A stretch of 64,000 nucleotides of DNA. It comes from an uncultured Aquimarina sp. GTDB lineage: Bacteria; Bacteroidota; Bacteroidia; Flavobacteriales; Flavobacteriaceae. Under the pieces are notes generated by a model. It searched no databases. It had not been told where the DNA came from and worked only from the letters and a program-made list of their open reading frames with translations. The position numbers and the translations under genes were made by a program. Below are positions 1-9,618 of the stretch, one piece after another. Location of the stretch: assembly GCF_947492965.1 (NCBI RefSeq), contig NZ_CANLOZ010000009.1, forward strand, positions 1-64,000, read 5' to 3'. Numbering within the stretch: the stretch's first letter is position 1; every line of letters starts with the position of its first letter.

Positions 1-2
1 TA

Positions 3-95
3 CGCTTCTTCCTTGGTTCTTCTGAATGTGTCATAAATAAGTCTAAATTACGTCAACTTATTTCAGGACGAGACATTTGTTTAAAAAAAGCCTAA
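3..95 (+). CDS. Possible C-terminal fragment of a gene entering from the left edge
   Basis: An open frame runs from base 3 to a TAA at 93-95 and reads as a plausible basic protein tail ending GRDICLKKA. The stop lies inside the hairpin at 86-116, which is where a gene end next to a terminator would be expected. Only about 30 residues are visible and no family can be recognised. Chance openness over this length is not unlikely, so this is a weak call that sequence to the left would settle. Confidence 0.3.
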   Translation, partial: RFFLGSSECVINKSKLRQLISGRDICLKKA

Positions 96-116
96 GTTGA
101 ATCAACTTAGGCTTTT
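86..116. terminator. Strong palindromic terminator, probably bidirectional
   Basis: A perfect 15-bp inverted repeat (AAAAGCCTAAGTTGA and its complement) is separated by a single base, with an A-run on the left and a T-run on the right. It lies just downstream of the minus-strand phosphatase gene and at the end of a possible plus-strand gene, so it can serve both convergent transcripts. Confidence 0.75.
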
Positions 117-137
117 AATTTATCGGAGATACGTGGT

Positions 138-2330
138 TTATTTTATTATAACATTTCGAGTAACTTTTGTATTATCACTTTCTATAGAAAGTATATAGTT
201 ACCGGTTTTCAATCCGTCAACATCAAATGATAGATTATAAATCCCTTTTTGAAGTTCCTGTTCCTGTAACTTTTGAACCAATCTCCCTTGAATATCAAAC
301 AAATTAATAATCACCTTACCCTCGGAATTCATAATATAATGAACATTCCCTCTATCAAAAATGGGGTTTGGGTATACTCCCATGACAACGAATTTTTCAT
401 TAATACTTCCTGAAGGCAATTCATGCTTTGTAGTAGTTTCCTTTTGCGTTTCTCTGGTATTTAGTGCTATCGCAGCCTGAGAAGTTCTTCTTACTTTACA
501 ATCATTAGAATTTACATACCAGCTACGAGATCTATTTTCTTGTGCTATTGGTCTTGAAACATCATTCGTATCAAACCAATCAGCCTGTACTCTATTTTCT
601 CTTACATCAAGCACATAATATCCATGATTATCTAAATCAACATCTTTTATATGTCTGTTTAACAACCGTACATAAAATTCTGATAATCCCGAAGCAACTC
701 CACCAATAAAATCCAAATTAGTAGAAGTAACACTAGGAACTACAAACTCGCACATTTCGCAATTGCCCTTATAACGTACTTCACCAACAAAAGTACTATG
801 TATATCTCCTGTTAGTACAATTACATTGTTAATGTTGTTAGTATTAATAAATTCTAAAAGTTGTTCTCTCTCCTCCTGATATCCATCCCAAGCATCGTTA
901 GAAGGAACACCATTCCAAGGCATCACCACTACCTGATTACCAATAATTCTCCATTTTGCAGAAGAGCTTTGTAATTCATTTTTTAACCACAGAAATTGTT
1001 CTGATCCTAATATGGATTTATAAGACTCTTTATTAGACTTTGATAGTTCATTTTCTCTATATTTTGTTCCTTTCTGTAGTAATTGCTCTAAAGCAAAGGT
1101 TGATTTCTTATCTAAACTTCCTTTTTGCAAAACTTGATTCACGAAACCATCAATTACCTGCTCAAACTCCTCGGCATTTAGAGCTTTTTCATTTTTAGAT
1201 TTCTCACCGCTATCTAAAGAAACATTCAAGATCATCGGTAACACTTCTTTTAATACCTCTTTTAATTCCTCTTCTTTGGTAAGATCCTTTTTAGCAATTA
1301 CATTTTGTGCAAAGGTTTTAAATGCATCGTTAGAAGCGGCAGCACTAATAAGGTTTTTAGAAGAATTTACTTGTGTATCTCTTCCTTCTATTCTAGTGTC
1401 TAACATAATTAAATCCATTAACTTACCATAAGATATCTTTCTGTACAGTCGGTATTCTTCAATGGAATTAGCTCTTACTGGCATCCATTCAAAATATGCT
1501 TTGAATGCATTATTTTTTCTTGCTTCCCAATCACCTTCTGAGGATGAGGTATGATTTTCCGCTCCAAATTTATTTGCATCATTTGCAAACTCATGATCAT
1601 CCCATATATTTATAAAGGCATGTTGCTGGTGCACATTACGTAACATTGGATCTAACTTGTAATAAGAATGACGTACTCTATAATCATCTAAAGTAATAAT
1701 TTCATTTTCTGGTACATGACCTCGATTAATTTCATTACTATAACCATATCCTCCTGATTCATATTCATAAATATAGTCTCCTAGATGTATTACAGCATCT
1801 AAATCCGTTCGACTTGCGATTTGATTGTACGCATTAAAATATCCATTTTGATAATTTGAACACGATACTACAGCAAATCTTAAGTTATCAACTAAATCCT
1901 CTTGTGAGGGAGCAGTTCTGGTTTTTCCTATAATCGATTTTGCACCTAAAGATTCGAACTGATAATAATACGTCATATATGGCTCCAAACCGATCGCATC
2001 AACTTTTACCGTATAATCTTTTGATTGACTGGTATTTGTAGAACCTTGTTGTACAATTTGATTCATCTGAGGATCTTTGGCTATTTTCCAATTTACTTGT
2101 ACATTATTCTCATTAGTTGTAACTCTAGTCCATATAATAACAGAATTTTCTAAAGGGTCACCCGATGCAACACCGTGATAAAATGGTGCTAACGAAGGAT
2201 TAAAATAATCAGACACATCGCCTACATTTACAGTTCGCTCTATTTTAGTAAGAACCGTATTTATTTGTTGAGCGTAAAAGCAATGTGTACATAAAAATAA
2301 AAAGATTAGGTTTTTAAGATTTGATTTCAT
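138..2330 (-). CDS. PhoD-like secreted phosphatase with T9SS sorting tail
   Basis: This 730-residue protein is probably a secreted metallophosphoesterase of the PhoD/alkaline phosphatase D group that releases phosphate from organic phosphoesters outside the cell. Residues 1-20 form a signal peptide. An N-terminal PhoD domain carries the HGVASGDP motif near residue 52. The metallophosphatase core shows VVSCSNYQNGYFN, HLGDYIYEY and NIWDDHEFAND, which hold the expected metal ligands, and a late TGDIHSTF motif. The last 80 or so residues are a Por secretion-system sorting domain (VYPNP, then G-Y-L strands and a basic end), so export across the outer membrane by type IX secretion is expected. A stretch around residues 330-430 is a lysine/glutamate-rich insertion not typical of compact PhoD enzymes. 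The gene stands alone, ending against a strong terminator. Family assignment is firm; the substrate is inferred. Confidence 0.9.
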   Translation of the reverse strand: MKSNLKNLIFLFLCTHCFYAQQINTVLTKIERTVNVGDVSDYFNPSLAPFYHGVASGDPLENSVIIWTRVTTNENNVQVNWKIAKDPQMNQIVQQGSTNTSQSKDYTVKVDAIGLEPYMTYYYQFESLGAKSIIGKTRTAPSQEDLVDNLRFAVVSCSNYQNGYFNAYNQIASRTDLDAVIHLGDYIYEYESGGYGYSNEINRGHVPENEIITLDDYRVRHSYYKLDPMLRNVHQQHAFINIWDDHEFANDANKFGAENHTSSSEGDWEARKNNAFKAYFEWMPVRANSIEEYRLYRKISYGKLMDLIMLDTRIEGRDTQVNSSKNLISAAASNDAFKTFAQNVIAKKDLTKEEELKEVLKEVLPMILNVSLDSGEKSKNEKALNAEEFEQVIDGFVNQVLQKGSLDKKSTFALEQLLQKGTKYRENELSKSNKESYKSILGSEQFLWLKNELQSSSAKWRIIGNQVVVMPWNGVPSNDAWDGYQEEREQLLEFINTNNINNVIVLTGDIHSTFVGEVRYKGNCEMCEFVVPSVTSTNLDFIGGVASGLSEFYVRLLNRHIKDVDLDNHGYYVLDVRENRVQADWFDTNDVSRPIAQENRSRSWYVNSNDCKVRRTSQAAIALNTRETQKETTTKHELPSGSINEKFVVMGVYPNPIFDRGNVHYIMNSEGKVIINLFDIQGRLVQKLQEQELQKGIYNLSFDVDGLKTGNYILSIESDNTKVTRNVIIK

Positions 2331-2699
2331 GTAAAGCTATATTTAGTTGTTAGTTTTTCGCGAAAATATGCGAATGAGCAAACAAAAAATCAATGTGATT
2401 TTTTTTTAATCAAACCTTAAAGTGGATAATGAATATTTTAATTTAACGCTTATAAATTAACTATGATTTTAAATCGTTCTTTAAACAAAATACTATTTTA
2501 TAATAATCAATAAAACACCTCTATTCAATAAAATTTAAAATTTGTATTTCTATAATACTTTTAAAGAAAAAAGAAAAAATCCGGTAGAGCTTTTATTAAT
2601 CCTATTAAAACTAACTAATATTTGAAAAGAATCTACTTTTCTTTCTATGAGATATGAAAATTATAAGAACAATGCATCTATCACTTATCCTTATAAATA
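2331..2699. other. AT-rich intergenic stretch with no recognised gene
   Basis: This 369-base gap lies between the start of the phosphatase gene and the end of mgsA. It is very AT-rich. I see no convincing open frame, RNA gene or long inverted repeat in it. It should contain the phosphatase promoter and the 3' end of the mgsA transcript. Confidence 0.5.
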
Positions 2700-3065
2700 C
2701 TATAATCCTTTCAGCAATAATTCTGCAGTAGATGGGTTCGTAGCCAACGGAACATCATATACATCACAAAGTCTCATTAACATAAAAATATCTGGTTCGT
2801 GAGGGTGTTTAGCTAAAGGATCCCTAAAAAAAATGACCATATGTATATTCTTCTCGGCAACACCTGCTGCAATCTGCGCATCTCCACCAAGAGGACCAGA
2901 AAGTAATGCTTCTACATTAAAACCAGCTTTTTTTGCTTTTTCTCCTGTTGTTCCAGTAGAAACAAGTTTAATTTTTTTAGAATCTAATATTTCTCGATGT
3001 TCGTTAAGAAACTGTACCATATCGGCTTTCTTACCATCGTGAGCGATTATAGCTATTGTCATCAT
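2700..3065 (-). CDS. mgsA: Methylglyoxal synthase
   Basis: The enzyme converts dihydroxyacetone phosphate to methylglyoxal and phosphate, an overflow bypass of lower glycolysis. The 121-residue length is near the short end of the family. The sequence shows IAIIAHDGKK at the N-terminus, the phosphate-binding STGTTG motif, the catalytic GPLGGDAQIAA segment containing the essential Asp, and the FFRDPLAKHPHEPDI motif with the conserved His. Two Met codons open the frame; either could be the start. The gene begins only 4 nt after pfkA on the same strand, and pfkA follows tamB closely, so the three are probably co-transcribed. Pairing a phosphofructokinase with methylglyoxal synthase places entry into glycolysis and its overflow valve under one transcript. 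Function is confident from motifs; co-regulation is inferred from spacing. Confidence 0.95.
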   Translation of the reverse strand: MMTIAIIAHDGKKADMVQFLNEHREILDSKKIKLVSTGTTGEKAKKAGFNVEALLSGPLGGDAQIAAGVAEKNIHMVIFFRDPLAKHPHEPDIFMLMRLCDVYDVPLATNPSTAELLLKGL

Positions 3066-3069
3066 AAAT

Positions 3070-4056
3070 TTATACAGAAAGTATATCCGAAATTCGTAAT
3101 AATTCCTTGTTAATGCTGTGATCTTCTTTCAGACCATCATCAAAATTAGTGGCTACAATCTCGTTATTAATCAATCCTACCATTACGTTCTTTTCTCCAT
3201 CAAGTAATAATTCAACTGCCTTAACACAAAGCCTACTGGCTAAAGTTCTATCAAAACAAGTTGGAGATCCTCCACGCTGCATATGACCTAAAACGGTTAC
3301 TCTTACATCATAATCAGGCATGTTTTCGGTAACATAGTCTGCTAGTTCATATACATTCTTTCCTATTTTATCTCCTTCACTTACCACCACAATACTGGAA
3401 GATTTTCCAGATCTTTTACTTCTTTTTAATGACTCTAGCATCCTATCTAGCCCAAGATCCTCTTCTGGGATAAGGATTTCTTCTGCTCCAGCTCCTACAC
3501 CACTATTTAATGCTATAAAACCAGCATCACGTCCCATTACCTCGATAAAAAACAGTCTATCATGAGAACTTGCCGTATCTCTAATTTTATCAATAGCTTC
3601 TACTACAGTATTTAAAGCCGTATCATATCCAATGGTAAAATTAGTTCCTGCAATATCATTATCAATGGTTCCTGGAACTCCAATCACCGGAATATCATAT
3701 TCTTCACTAAAAACTTGTCCTCCTTTAAAAGTTCCATCACCTCCTATCAGTACCATTGCATCTACACCTGCTTTTTTTAAGTTTTCTGCAGCTTTTTTTC
3801 TCCCTTCTGGTGTTCTAAACTCCGAAGACCTTGCAGATTTCAGAATCGTTCCTCCTGTACTTATAATATTGCGAACACTTCTGGCATTCATCTCACAAAA
3901 ATCATTTTCGATCATGCCCTGATAGCCTCTGTAAAAGCCAATACATTTTACATTATAATAAGAGCAAGCTCTCGCCACCGCTCTAATTGCTGCATTCATT
4001 CCTGGAGAATCACCTCCTGAAGTCATTACGCCTATTGTCCGAATTTCTTTAGCCAT
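3070..4056 (-). CDS. pfkA: ATP-dependent 6-phosphofructokinase
   Basis: This cytoplasmic glycolytic enzyme phosphorylates fructose 6-phosphate to fructose 1,6-bisphosphate. Its 328 residues match the bacterial PfkA length. Visible motifs are the nucleotide-binding TSGGDSPGMNAAIR at residues 12-25, GGDGTFKGG at about 104-112, the catalytic PGTIDNDI near 130, and MGRDAGFIAL around 175. The GGDGT glycine favours ATP rather than pyrophosphate as the phosphoryl donor, as known for this family. It begins 25 nt after tamB and ends 4 nt before mgsA, suggesting one operon. Confidence 0.96.
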   Translation of the reverse strand: MAKEIRTIGVMTSGGDSPGMNAAIRAVARACSYYNVKCIGFYRGYQGMIENDFCEMNARSVRNIISTGGTILKSARSSEFRTPEGRKKAAENLKKAGVDAMVLIGGDGTFKGGQVFSEEYDIPVIGVPGTIDNDIAGTNFTIGYDTALNTVVEAIDKIRDTASSHDRLFFIEVMGRDAGFIALNSGVGAGAEEILIPEEDLGLDRMLESLKRSKRSGKSSSIVVVSEGDKIGKNVYELADYVTENMPDYDVRVTVLGHMQRGGSPTCFDRTLASRLCVKAVELLLDGEKNVMVGLINNEIVATNFDDGLKEDHSINKELLRISDILSV

Positions 4057-4081
4057 CTATCGTAGGTTATATTGTCAGAAT

Positions 4082-7000
4082 TTAATTATTCTTATCGGTA
4101 AAATTAATAAAATCTGGTGTTTCTATTTTGGTAGTATCCTTCTTTTTTTGGGCTACCGAATCTTTTACTTTTTTTGATTTAAATACTTTATCAATCAGCT
4201 CTCCGAAATTATTGAAATCTACGGAATAGGAAAGTCCTAATCCTTGTTTATATCCTTGAGTTTCTCCGATATATTGAATTTCGTTCTGACGATTAAAAAT
4301 CTTTCCTTTTAGTGTTCCTTCTTCATTAAATAAATATTCTACTTCTACATCTCCTGTTACAACAGATTCACTAACACCTCCTATAGGAACTCCTACTCTA
4401 CCGTTTATCAAAATTCTATTATTTATTTGTGTAGATACTGTAACTCCAAATTGATCTGCAGCTTCTTGATCGATATTTCGATTACCTTGAACATAGTTTA
4501 CTCCTACTTTAAACTTATCATCATCTCCAGAAAATATTCCATTTACCAATCCTGCAGCTCTTTCTACCAAATTCCCTGTAATAAAGGTAGGATCTAAATT
4601 CCCACTATAAAATTGACCTTGTGTTACTAAAGACAACGCTTGTAGTTCCTTTGTTGCTTGATCTTCTAATTGATACTCCAACTCACTTTTGGCTACTGAA
4701 CTCAAATTAGGCAATTCTATATTAAAATTAAGATCTGGTTGTATTAATTCTCCATTAAGATCAACCACTACTTCTACTGGTATTTTTCGGTTAATCGTAG
4801 CATTTTCTAATAATACAGCTGGATTTGCTTCTGTTTTGTATACTGCACTTAAATTAAGTTTTGCCCTAGTCGGACTACCATCCCAGTTAATACTTCCTCC
4901 TGATCTTACTGTAAAATCTTTACCTACTAGCGCTCCATATCTAAAATTATAGCTTCCTTCGTATGCTACAAAATCTCCCCACATATTAAATTTACCATTG
5001 GTATTTATCTCTATTAATAGTGTTCCTGCACCTCTACCTTTTAGAGAACTACCAGTTTTTTTATCAACTACAACTTCTACTAACGCATTGTTATTTACAT
5101 ACAAATCAAAATTTAACTCTAACCCCTTAATTTCTTCTAAGATAATCTCCTTACCATCTAATCGCGCCTGTTTCTCTTCTGGACTTAAGAAATGTATATA
5201 AGAGTTATCTCCTATAGATTCAGACTCATTCAGAGGAATTTTGAAAACTGTTCCTTTTTCTGTAGTAGCATTAACATCAATTACTAAACCATCGGTCGGT
5301 CCTGCTATGGTAGCATCTCCACTGATAAAACCTGTTCCGTAATATAAAGATTCTTCATCTTCTTCCGTATCGAGAACTAACAATCTTTCTTTTGCTTTTA
5401 AGGTAAGACCTAAATCCCATTTCGAGAACCGTTGATGACCTATATATCCTCCTAATATTCCTTTTGTTTTATATTTTGTATCTGTGATATCGATATTATC
5501 AAAATTAAAACGCTGCTCCTCTAAAACAACACGAGAATTATTATCAAAATCGAGATCCACGTTTAAGTAAGGTACTTTTAAACCTGCTTTATCTAATGTT
5601 AAGACTCCATCAATCGAAGGATTAACATAATTCCCGCTTATTTTGGCTTTTCCAGAAACTAATCCACGAAGATCAGAAATTACGATTCCTCCTAAATTGC
5701 TAAATCCTGATATATCTAATTGATCTAAGTTTACATCGATATTCATATCTGGATTATTGTTAGAAACATTAATAGAACCCACCGCGGATAATGTCTTTAT
5801 ATCTTCGTTGTTTACTAGTCTTGTATTGATTGAATACTGAGTTAATGATTCATTTCCTGATGCATTGACTCGTAGCTCACCCATATTGATATCGTTTACA
5901 CCTAAATCATTAATAATTACTGTAGAACTTGGGAAATAAACTCCTTTTTCCTGAAATATATTAAGATCTCCATCGACTACACCTGATAACTTTAGATCCT
6001 CTATATAAGGCGTAATTTTATTTAAATCTACATCTTTAAAAGTAGCCTTAATATCTTTATGATCTTTGCCTTCCATAACCCCAGAAACGCTGATCTCTTC
6101 GTCTTCATGGATAAGCTTAATAGATTGTATAGCTATATTTTTAAAGTCGTTATCAAAAATGATCTTATTATTACTCTTACTTTTATATGGATTTGCATAC
6201 CATGTGTATCCTTTAAAAGTAAAATCGGATTTTTTAAATCCTAATACCGAGTTATTGTCTTCGTTGATTGTATGATAAAATTCTAAATTGTAATTATCCA
6301 CATTATTCTTACCTCCTTTAAATTCAGAACGCATGAATAATGTATCATTAAGAGTTACATTAATCAAGCTAAACTTAGAGACATCATAATACTTAGTATT
6401 AATGCTATCAATAGCGACGTAGGTATTAAATAAAGGGTTCTTATTATCAACTTGAATATCTACCTTTTTCATAAGATTATCAAACGCCTTAATCGAAGGT
6501 GATTTAAAAGTTAACTTAAATTCAGAATCATTGCTTTCTACTTTTCCTTTAATAAACGTATTGGGAGCGAACTGAATTTCGGGGAAAAAGACATCTACAA
6601 TCTTATTATAAATTCTGAAATTAAATTCCATGAATTCATTATCTGTAATCTCAGTCGGCTCAAAATTAGTATATAAACTACCGATAGAATTTCTAAATAA
6701 ATCATACACGTTTTCGAACCTAAAAACTCCTTTTACATTACCTTCGATAATATCAGGACTATTCATAGTAATCGTTCTGATATTTTGGTCATCAAAACTA
6801 GATGTGATGTCAAAATCATCAAAATAATAACTGGCATTTTGATTTTTGTATAATGTTTTTTCAAAAGAAATGGTACCAAAAGCGTCATTAATACCTGTTC
6901 CTTTCATCTTCATCTTCACATCTCCATTAAAAATAGAAATGCTATCTCTAGTAAAAATATTTAGTTTATGAAGATCTATATGATCTACATTGGCAACAAA

Positions 7001-8509
7001 ATCATAATTATTAATTGCTTCGGAAATATCCGCTACACCATTAAAGCTAAATTTCATGTTTGGATCATCTGCCACTAACTTTCCATCAAAAACCGGATCT
7101 TTTAAATTTCCAAATACATTTAGATTCGTATAAGTATATCCATTAAACTCTAATTTTTTTATATCTCCTTCTAGCTTGGTATCTAGATTGTCCAAGGTAA
7201 AACCGCTTCCATCTACATTAATATCAAATGCAGCATTTCCTAATCGTGGTTTGCCCAATAATTGACCTACATTAAAATTGTTTGATATTACACTACCATT
7301 ATATGTTGCACTTTTAACATCATCTAAATCTCCCAGTAAGACAAAAGCATTGATTTTCCCTAACTGAGAAAAGAAATCCATATCAATATCCACATCCTTA
7401 ATGGTTACTATCGTCTTACCAACTCCTTTTACACTTCCTAGCTGATATAGTTGTTTCGGTAGTGACTGTCCTAAAATATTAGGAAGCAGATTCACTAGAT
7501 CATAATAATTGGTTGTCAAGTTGGTTAAGTCCCCATCTAATCTGAATTTGGAGACATCTGTCACTGCATTTCTAATTCGTATATTTCCTTGAATTACCGA
7601 TCTGTCCAATCCAGAAATATCAGAATCTAATACTTCAAAATCATTTAAAGTCCCTTTTAACGTAGTGTTTTTTAACGTAAGATCTTCATCTCTGCCAAAT
7701 TCATTATAAAATGGAATCAAATCATTCGTAGAAATTACAGCTTTTATAAAATCGGCTGTAATATTCACACTATTCTCAAAATCTATAAGACCACCTCTTT
7801 CATACTCGAATACAATTTGACCATCTACCTTAGAATCTTGGGTTTCTAAGAGTAAATCTCTAAAACGCATTTCCGTTGGGGTAATAGAAAATCCAGTTTT
7901 CAAATTCGAGACATTTAAACCTCTATGATCCTTGAATGCTAAAAGGTCTGTAGTTATATAGAAATCTTCTCCATCCACCTTAAGACTCTCCGCATCCAAC
8001 ATAATATCTCGTAGAATGACAATATCAGAATAATTAAGATTTTCATCGATATAACTAAACTTACCATTCTCCATGGTAACATTACCTGTAGTAAGTAAAA
8101 ATTTAGTTGTAGACGAGGATTTTTTACCAGTATTAAATTTTCTTATGAAAGTCATAAGGTTATCACTACTCTCACCTTTGTACATTTTCATTCTAAATGT
8201 TAGATCATCTATCGAAACTGCTCCTAACTCTGGCTGTCCTTTAGAAATCTCTCTAAGATTTAAAATGGAAGTTGCGATACTTCTAGCAAATAATAAGGTA
8301 TCCTGATGATGGTCTTTTACAAAGACTTCTTTTAAATTTACTTTTCCAGAATATGTTAAACCGACTTTACCAATGTTAATATCTACATTATATTCTTTAT
8401 TGATATAATTGGTTATTTTTCGTCCAAAAAAAGTTTGAATTGCGGGAATTGAAAATAAGATCACTAATAGCACAAATAGCGATATAAGGATAAGTAATAT
8501 CCTTTTCAA
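4082..8509 (-). CDS. tamB: TamB-like translocation and assembly module protein
   Basis: A very large (1475-residue) envelope protein of the TamB/AsmA-like class. An uncleaved N-terminal transmembrane anchor spans about residues 3-24 (KRILLILISLFVLLVILFS). A long body of repetitive beta-strand segments follows, and a C-terminal TamB (DUF490) domain is recognisable from VGKDFTVRSGGSINWDGSP and the LNLSAVYKT segment. Known TamB proteins bridge the periplasm with an Omp85 partner and act in outer-membrane protein assembly and in phospholipid movement. The extreme C-terminus is lysine-rich and low in complexity (KSKKVKDSVAQKKKDTTK). It is the first gene of the tamB-pfkA-mgsA run and diverges from tsaD. 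No TamA partner is seen in the window. Confidence 0.9.
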   Translation of the reverse strand: MKRILLILISLFVLLVILFSIPAIQTFFGRKITNYINKEYNVDINIGKVGLTYSGKVNLKEVFVKDHHQDTLLFARSIATSILNLREISKGQPELGAVSIDDLTFRMKMYKGESSDNLMTFIRKFNTGKKSSSTTKFLLTTGNVTMENGKFSYIDENLNYSDIVILRDIMLDAESLKVDGEDFYITTDLLAFKDHRGLNVSNLKTGFSITPTEMRFRDLLLETQDSKVDGQIVFEYERGGLIDFENSVNITADFIKAVISTNDLIPFYNEFGRDEDLTLKNTTLKGTLNDFEVLDSDISGLDRSVIQGNIRIRNAVTDVSKFRLDGDLTNLTTNYYDLVNLLPNILGQSLPKQLYQLGSVKGVGKTIVTIKDVDIDMDFFSQLGKINAFVLLGDLDDVKSATYNGSVISNNFNVGQLLGKPRLGNAAFDINVDGSGFTLDNLDTKLEGDIKKLEFNGYTYTNLNVFGNLKDPVFDGKLVADDPNMKFSFNGVADISEAINNYDFVANVDHIDLHKLNIFTRDSISIFNGDVKMKMKGTGINDAFGTISFEKTLYKNQNASYYFDDFDITSSFDDQNIRTITMNSPDIIEGNVKGVFRFENVYDLFRNSIGSLYTNFEPTEITDNEFMEFNFRIYNKIVDVFFPEIQFAPNTFIKGKVESNDSEFKLTFKSPSIKAFDNLMKKVDIQVDNKNPLFNTYVAIDSINTKYYDVSKFSLINVTLNDTLFMRSEFKGGKNNVDNYNLEFYHTINEDNNSVLGFKKSDFTFKGYTWYANPYKSKSNNKIIFDNDFKNIAIQSIKLIHEDEEISVSGVMEGKDHKDIKATFKDVDLNKITPYIEDLKLSGVVDGDLNIFQEKGVYFPSSTVIINDLGVNDINMGELRVNASGNESLTQYSINTRLVNNEDIKTLSAVGSINVSNNNPDMNIDVNLDQLDISGFSNLGGIVISDLRGLVSGKAKISGNYVNPSIDGVLTLDKAGLKVPYLNVDLDFDNNSRVVLEEQRFNFDNIDITDTKYKTKGILGGYIGHQRFSKWDLGLTLKAKERLLVLDTEEDEESLYYGTGFISGDATIAGPTDGLVIDVNATTEKGTVFKIPLNESESIGDNSYIHFLSPEEKQARLDGKEIILEEIKGLELNFDLYVNNNALVEVVVDKKTGSSLKGRGAGTLLIEINTNGKFNMWGDFVAYEGSYNFRYGALVGKDFTVRSGGSINWDGSPTRAKLNLSAVYKTEANPAVLLENATINRKIPVEVVVDLNGELIQPDLNFNIELPNLSSVAKSELEYQLEDQATKELQALSLVTQGQFYSGNLDPTFITGNLVERAAGLVNGIFSGDDDKFKVGVNYVQGNRNIDQEAADQFGVTVSTQINNRILINGRVGVPIGGVSESVVTGDVEVEYLFNEEGTLKGKIFNRQNEIQYIGETQGYKQGLGLSYSVDFNNFGELIDKVFKSKKVKDSVAQKKKDTTKIETPDFINFTDKNN

Positions 8510-8524
8510 TATTTTCCCAAATTT

Positions 8525-8552
8525 TTTGATATGTTTTATTGTTTTAACTTTG
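8525..8552 (+). promoter_or_regulatory. Bacteroidota-type promoter for tsaD
   Basis: A -33-like TTTG at 8525-8528 is followed after 16 bases by TAACTTTG at 8545-8552, a full match to the TAnnTTTG -7 consensus known for Bacteroidota housekeeping promoters. Transcription would start near 8557, upstream of the ATG at 8591 and downstream of an in-frame earlier start at 8531. This supports the downstream start for tsaD. Confidence 0.6.
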
Positions 8553-8590
8553 CTGACAATATTAACAATTTCTATGCCTTTTTCCTCATA

Positions 8591-9613
8591 ATGAGCTCAC
8601 AAAATGTATACATCTTAGGTATTGAATCATCTTGCGATGATACTTCTGCCGCTATATTATGCAACGATTGTGTATTATCAAATGTTGTTGCTTCGCAAAA
8701 AATTCATGAACAATACGGTGGTGTGGTTCCAGAATTAGCTTCTAGAGCACATCAGCAGAACATTGTTCCTGTAATTGATCAGGCTATTAAACAGGCTGGA
8801 ATTACCAAAGATGATCTTACCGCAATAGCCTTTACAAGAGGTCCTGGTTTGATGGGATCTTTATTAGTCGGAACATCTTTTGCAAAATCACTAGCATTAG
8901 CGTTAGATATCCCTTTGATTGATGTAAATCATATGCAAGCACATATTTTGGCGCATTTTATTGATGAAGAAGGATTTGATAAACCTGAATTTCCTTTTTT
9001 AGCTCTAACGATCAGTGGTGGTCATACGCAAGTAGTAAAGGTGACTGATCATTTCGAAATGGAAATTATTGGAGAAACAATTGATGATGCAGTTGGAGAG
9101 GCTTTTGACAAAAGTGCTAAAATATTAGGCTTACCGTATCCAGGAGGACCTCTTGTAGATAAATATGCTCAATTAGGGAATCCAAAAGCGTTTCCTTTTA
9201 CCAAACCTCGAGTAGATGGTTTGAATTTTAGTTTTAGCGGTCTCAAAACAGGAATTTTATATTTTGTTCAAAAACAACTAAAAGAAAATCCTAACTTCAT
9301 AGAAGAAAATCTTCATGATGTATGTGCATCTATTCAACATACGATAATCAATATCTTGATCGATAAATTAAAAAAGGCTTCTAAAGAAACTGGAATTAAA
9401 TCCATAGCTATCGGCGGTGGCGTTTCTGCCAATTCAGGAATTAGAAAAGCATTAAAAGAAGGCGAATTCAAATATGGATGGAAGACTTTCGTTCCAAAGT
9501 TTGAATATACAACTGATAATGCAGCGATGATCGGTATTGTTGGTTACTTAAAATATTTGCAACAAGATTTTACAGATATGAGTATTGTAGCCAAAGCTAG
9601 AATTAAGTTTTAA
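8591..9613 (+). CDS. tsaD: tRNA N6-adenosine threonylcarbamoyltransferase
   Basis: TsaD transfers the threonylcarbamoyl group to A37 of ANN-decoding tRNAs, together with TsaB and TsaE, in the cytoplasm. I choose the ATG at 8591 (340 residues) over an in-frame start 20 codons upstream. The protein then begins MSSQNVYILGIESSCDD as in family members, and the upstream start would lie ahead of the predicted transcription start. Motifs seen include GIESSCDDTS, GPGLMGSLLVG, the metal-binding HMQAH, SGGHTQ, DDAVGEAFDK, and a C-terminal TDNAAMIG. It is followed 5 nt later by rsmE, so the two probably form an operon. Confidence 0.96.
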   Translation: MSSQNVYILGIESSCDDTSAAILCNDCVLSNVVASQKIHEQYGGVVPELASRAHQQNIVPVIDQAIKQAGITKDDLTAIAFTRGPGLMGSLLVGTSFAKSLALALDIPLIDVNHMQAHILAHFIDEEGFDKPEFPFLALTISGGHTQVVKVTDHFEMEIIGETIDDAVGEAFDKSAKILGLPYPGGPLVDKYAQLGNPKAFPFTKPRVDGLNFSFSGLKTGILYFVQKQLKENPNFIEENLHDVCASIQHTIINILIDKLKKASKETGIKSIAIGGGVSANSGIRKALKEGEFKYGWKTFVPKFEYTTDNAAMIGIVGYLKYLQQDFTDMSIVAKARIKF

Positions 9614-9618
9614 TTACT

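Noticed and set aside
4689..5201. Several short plus-strand frames opposite tamB
   Set aside because: They overlap a well-supported long coding region, have no motifs and start at arbitrary Met codons.
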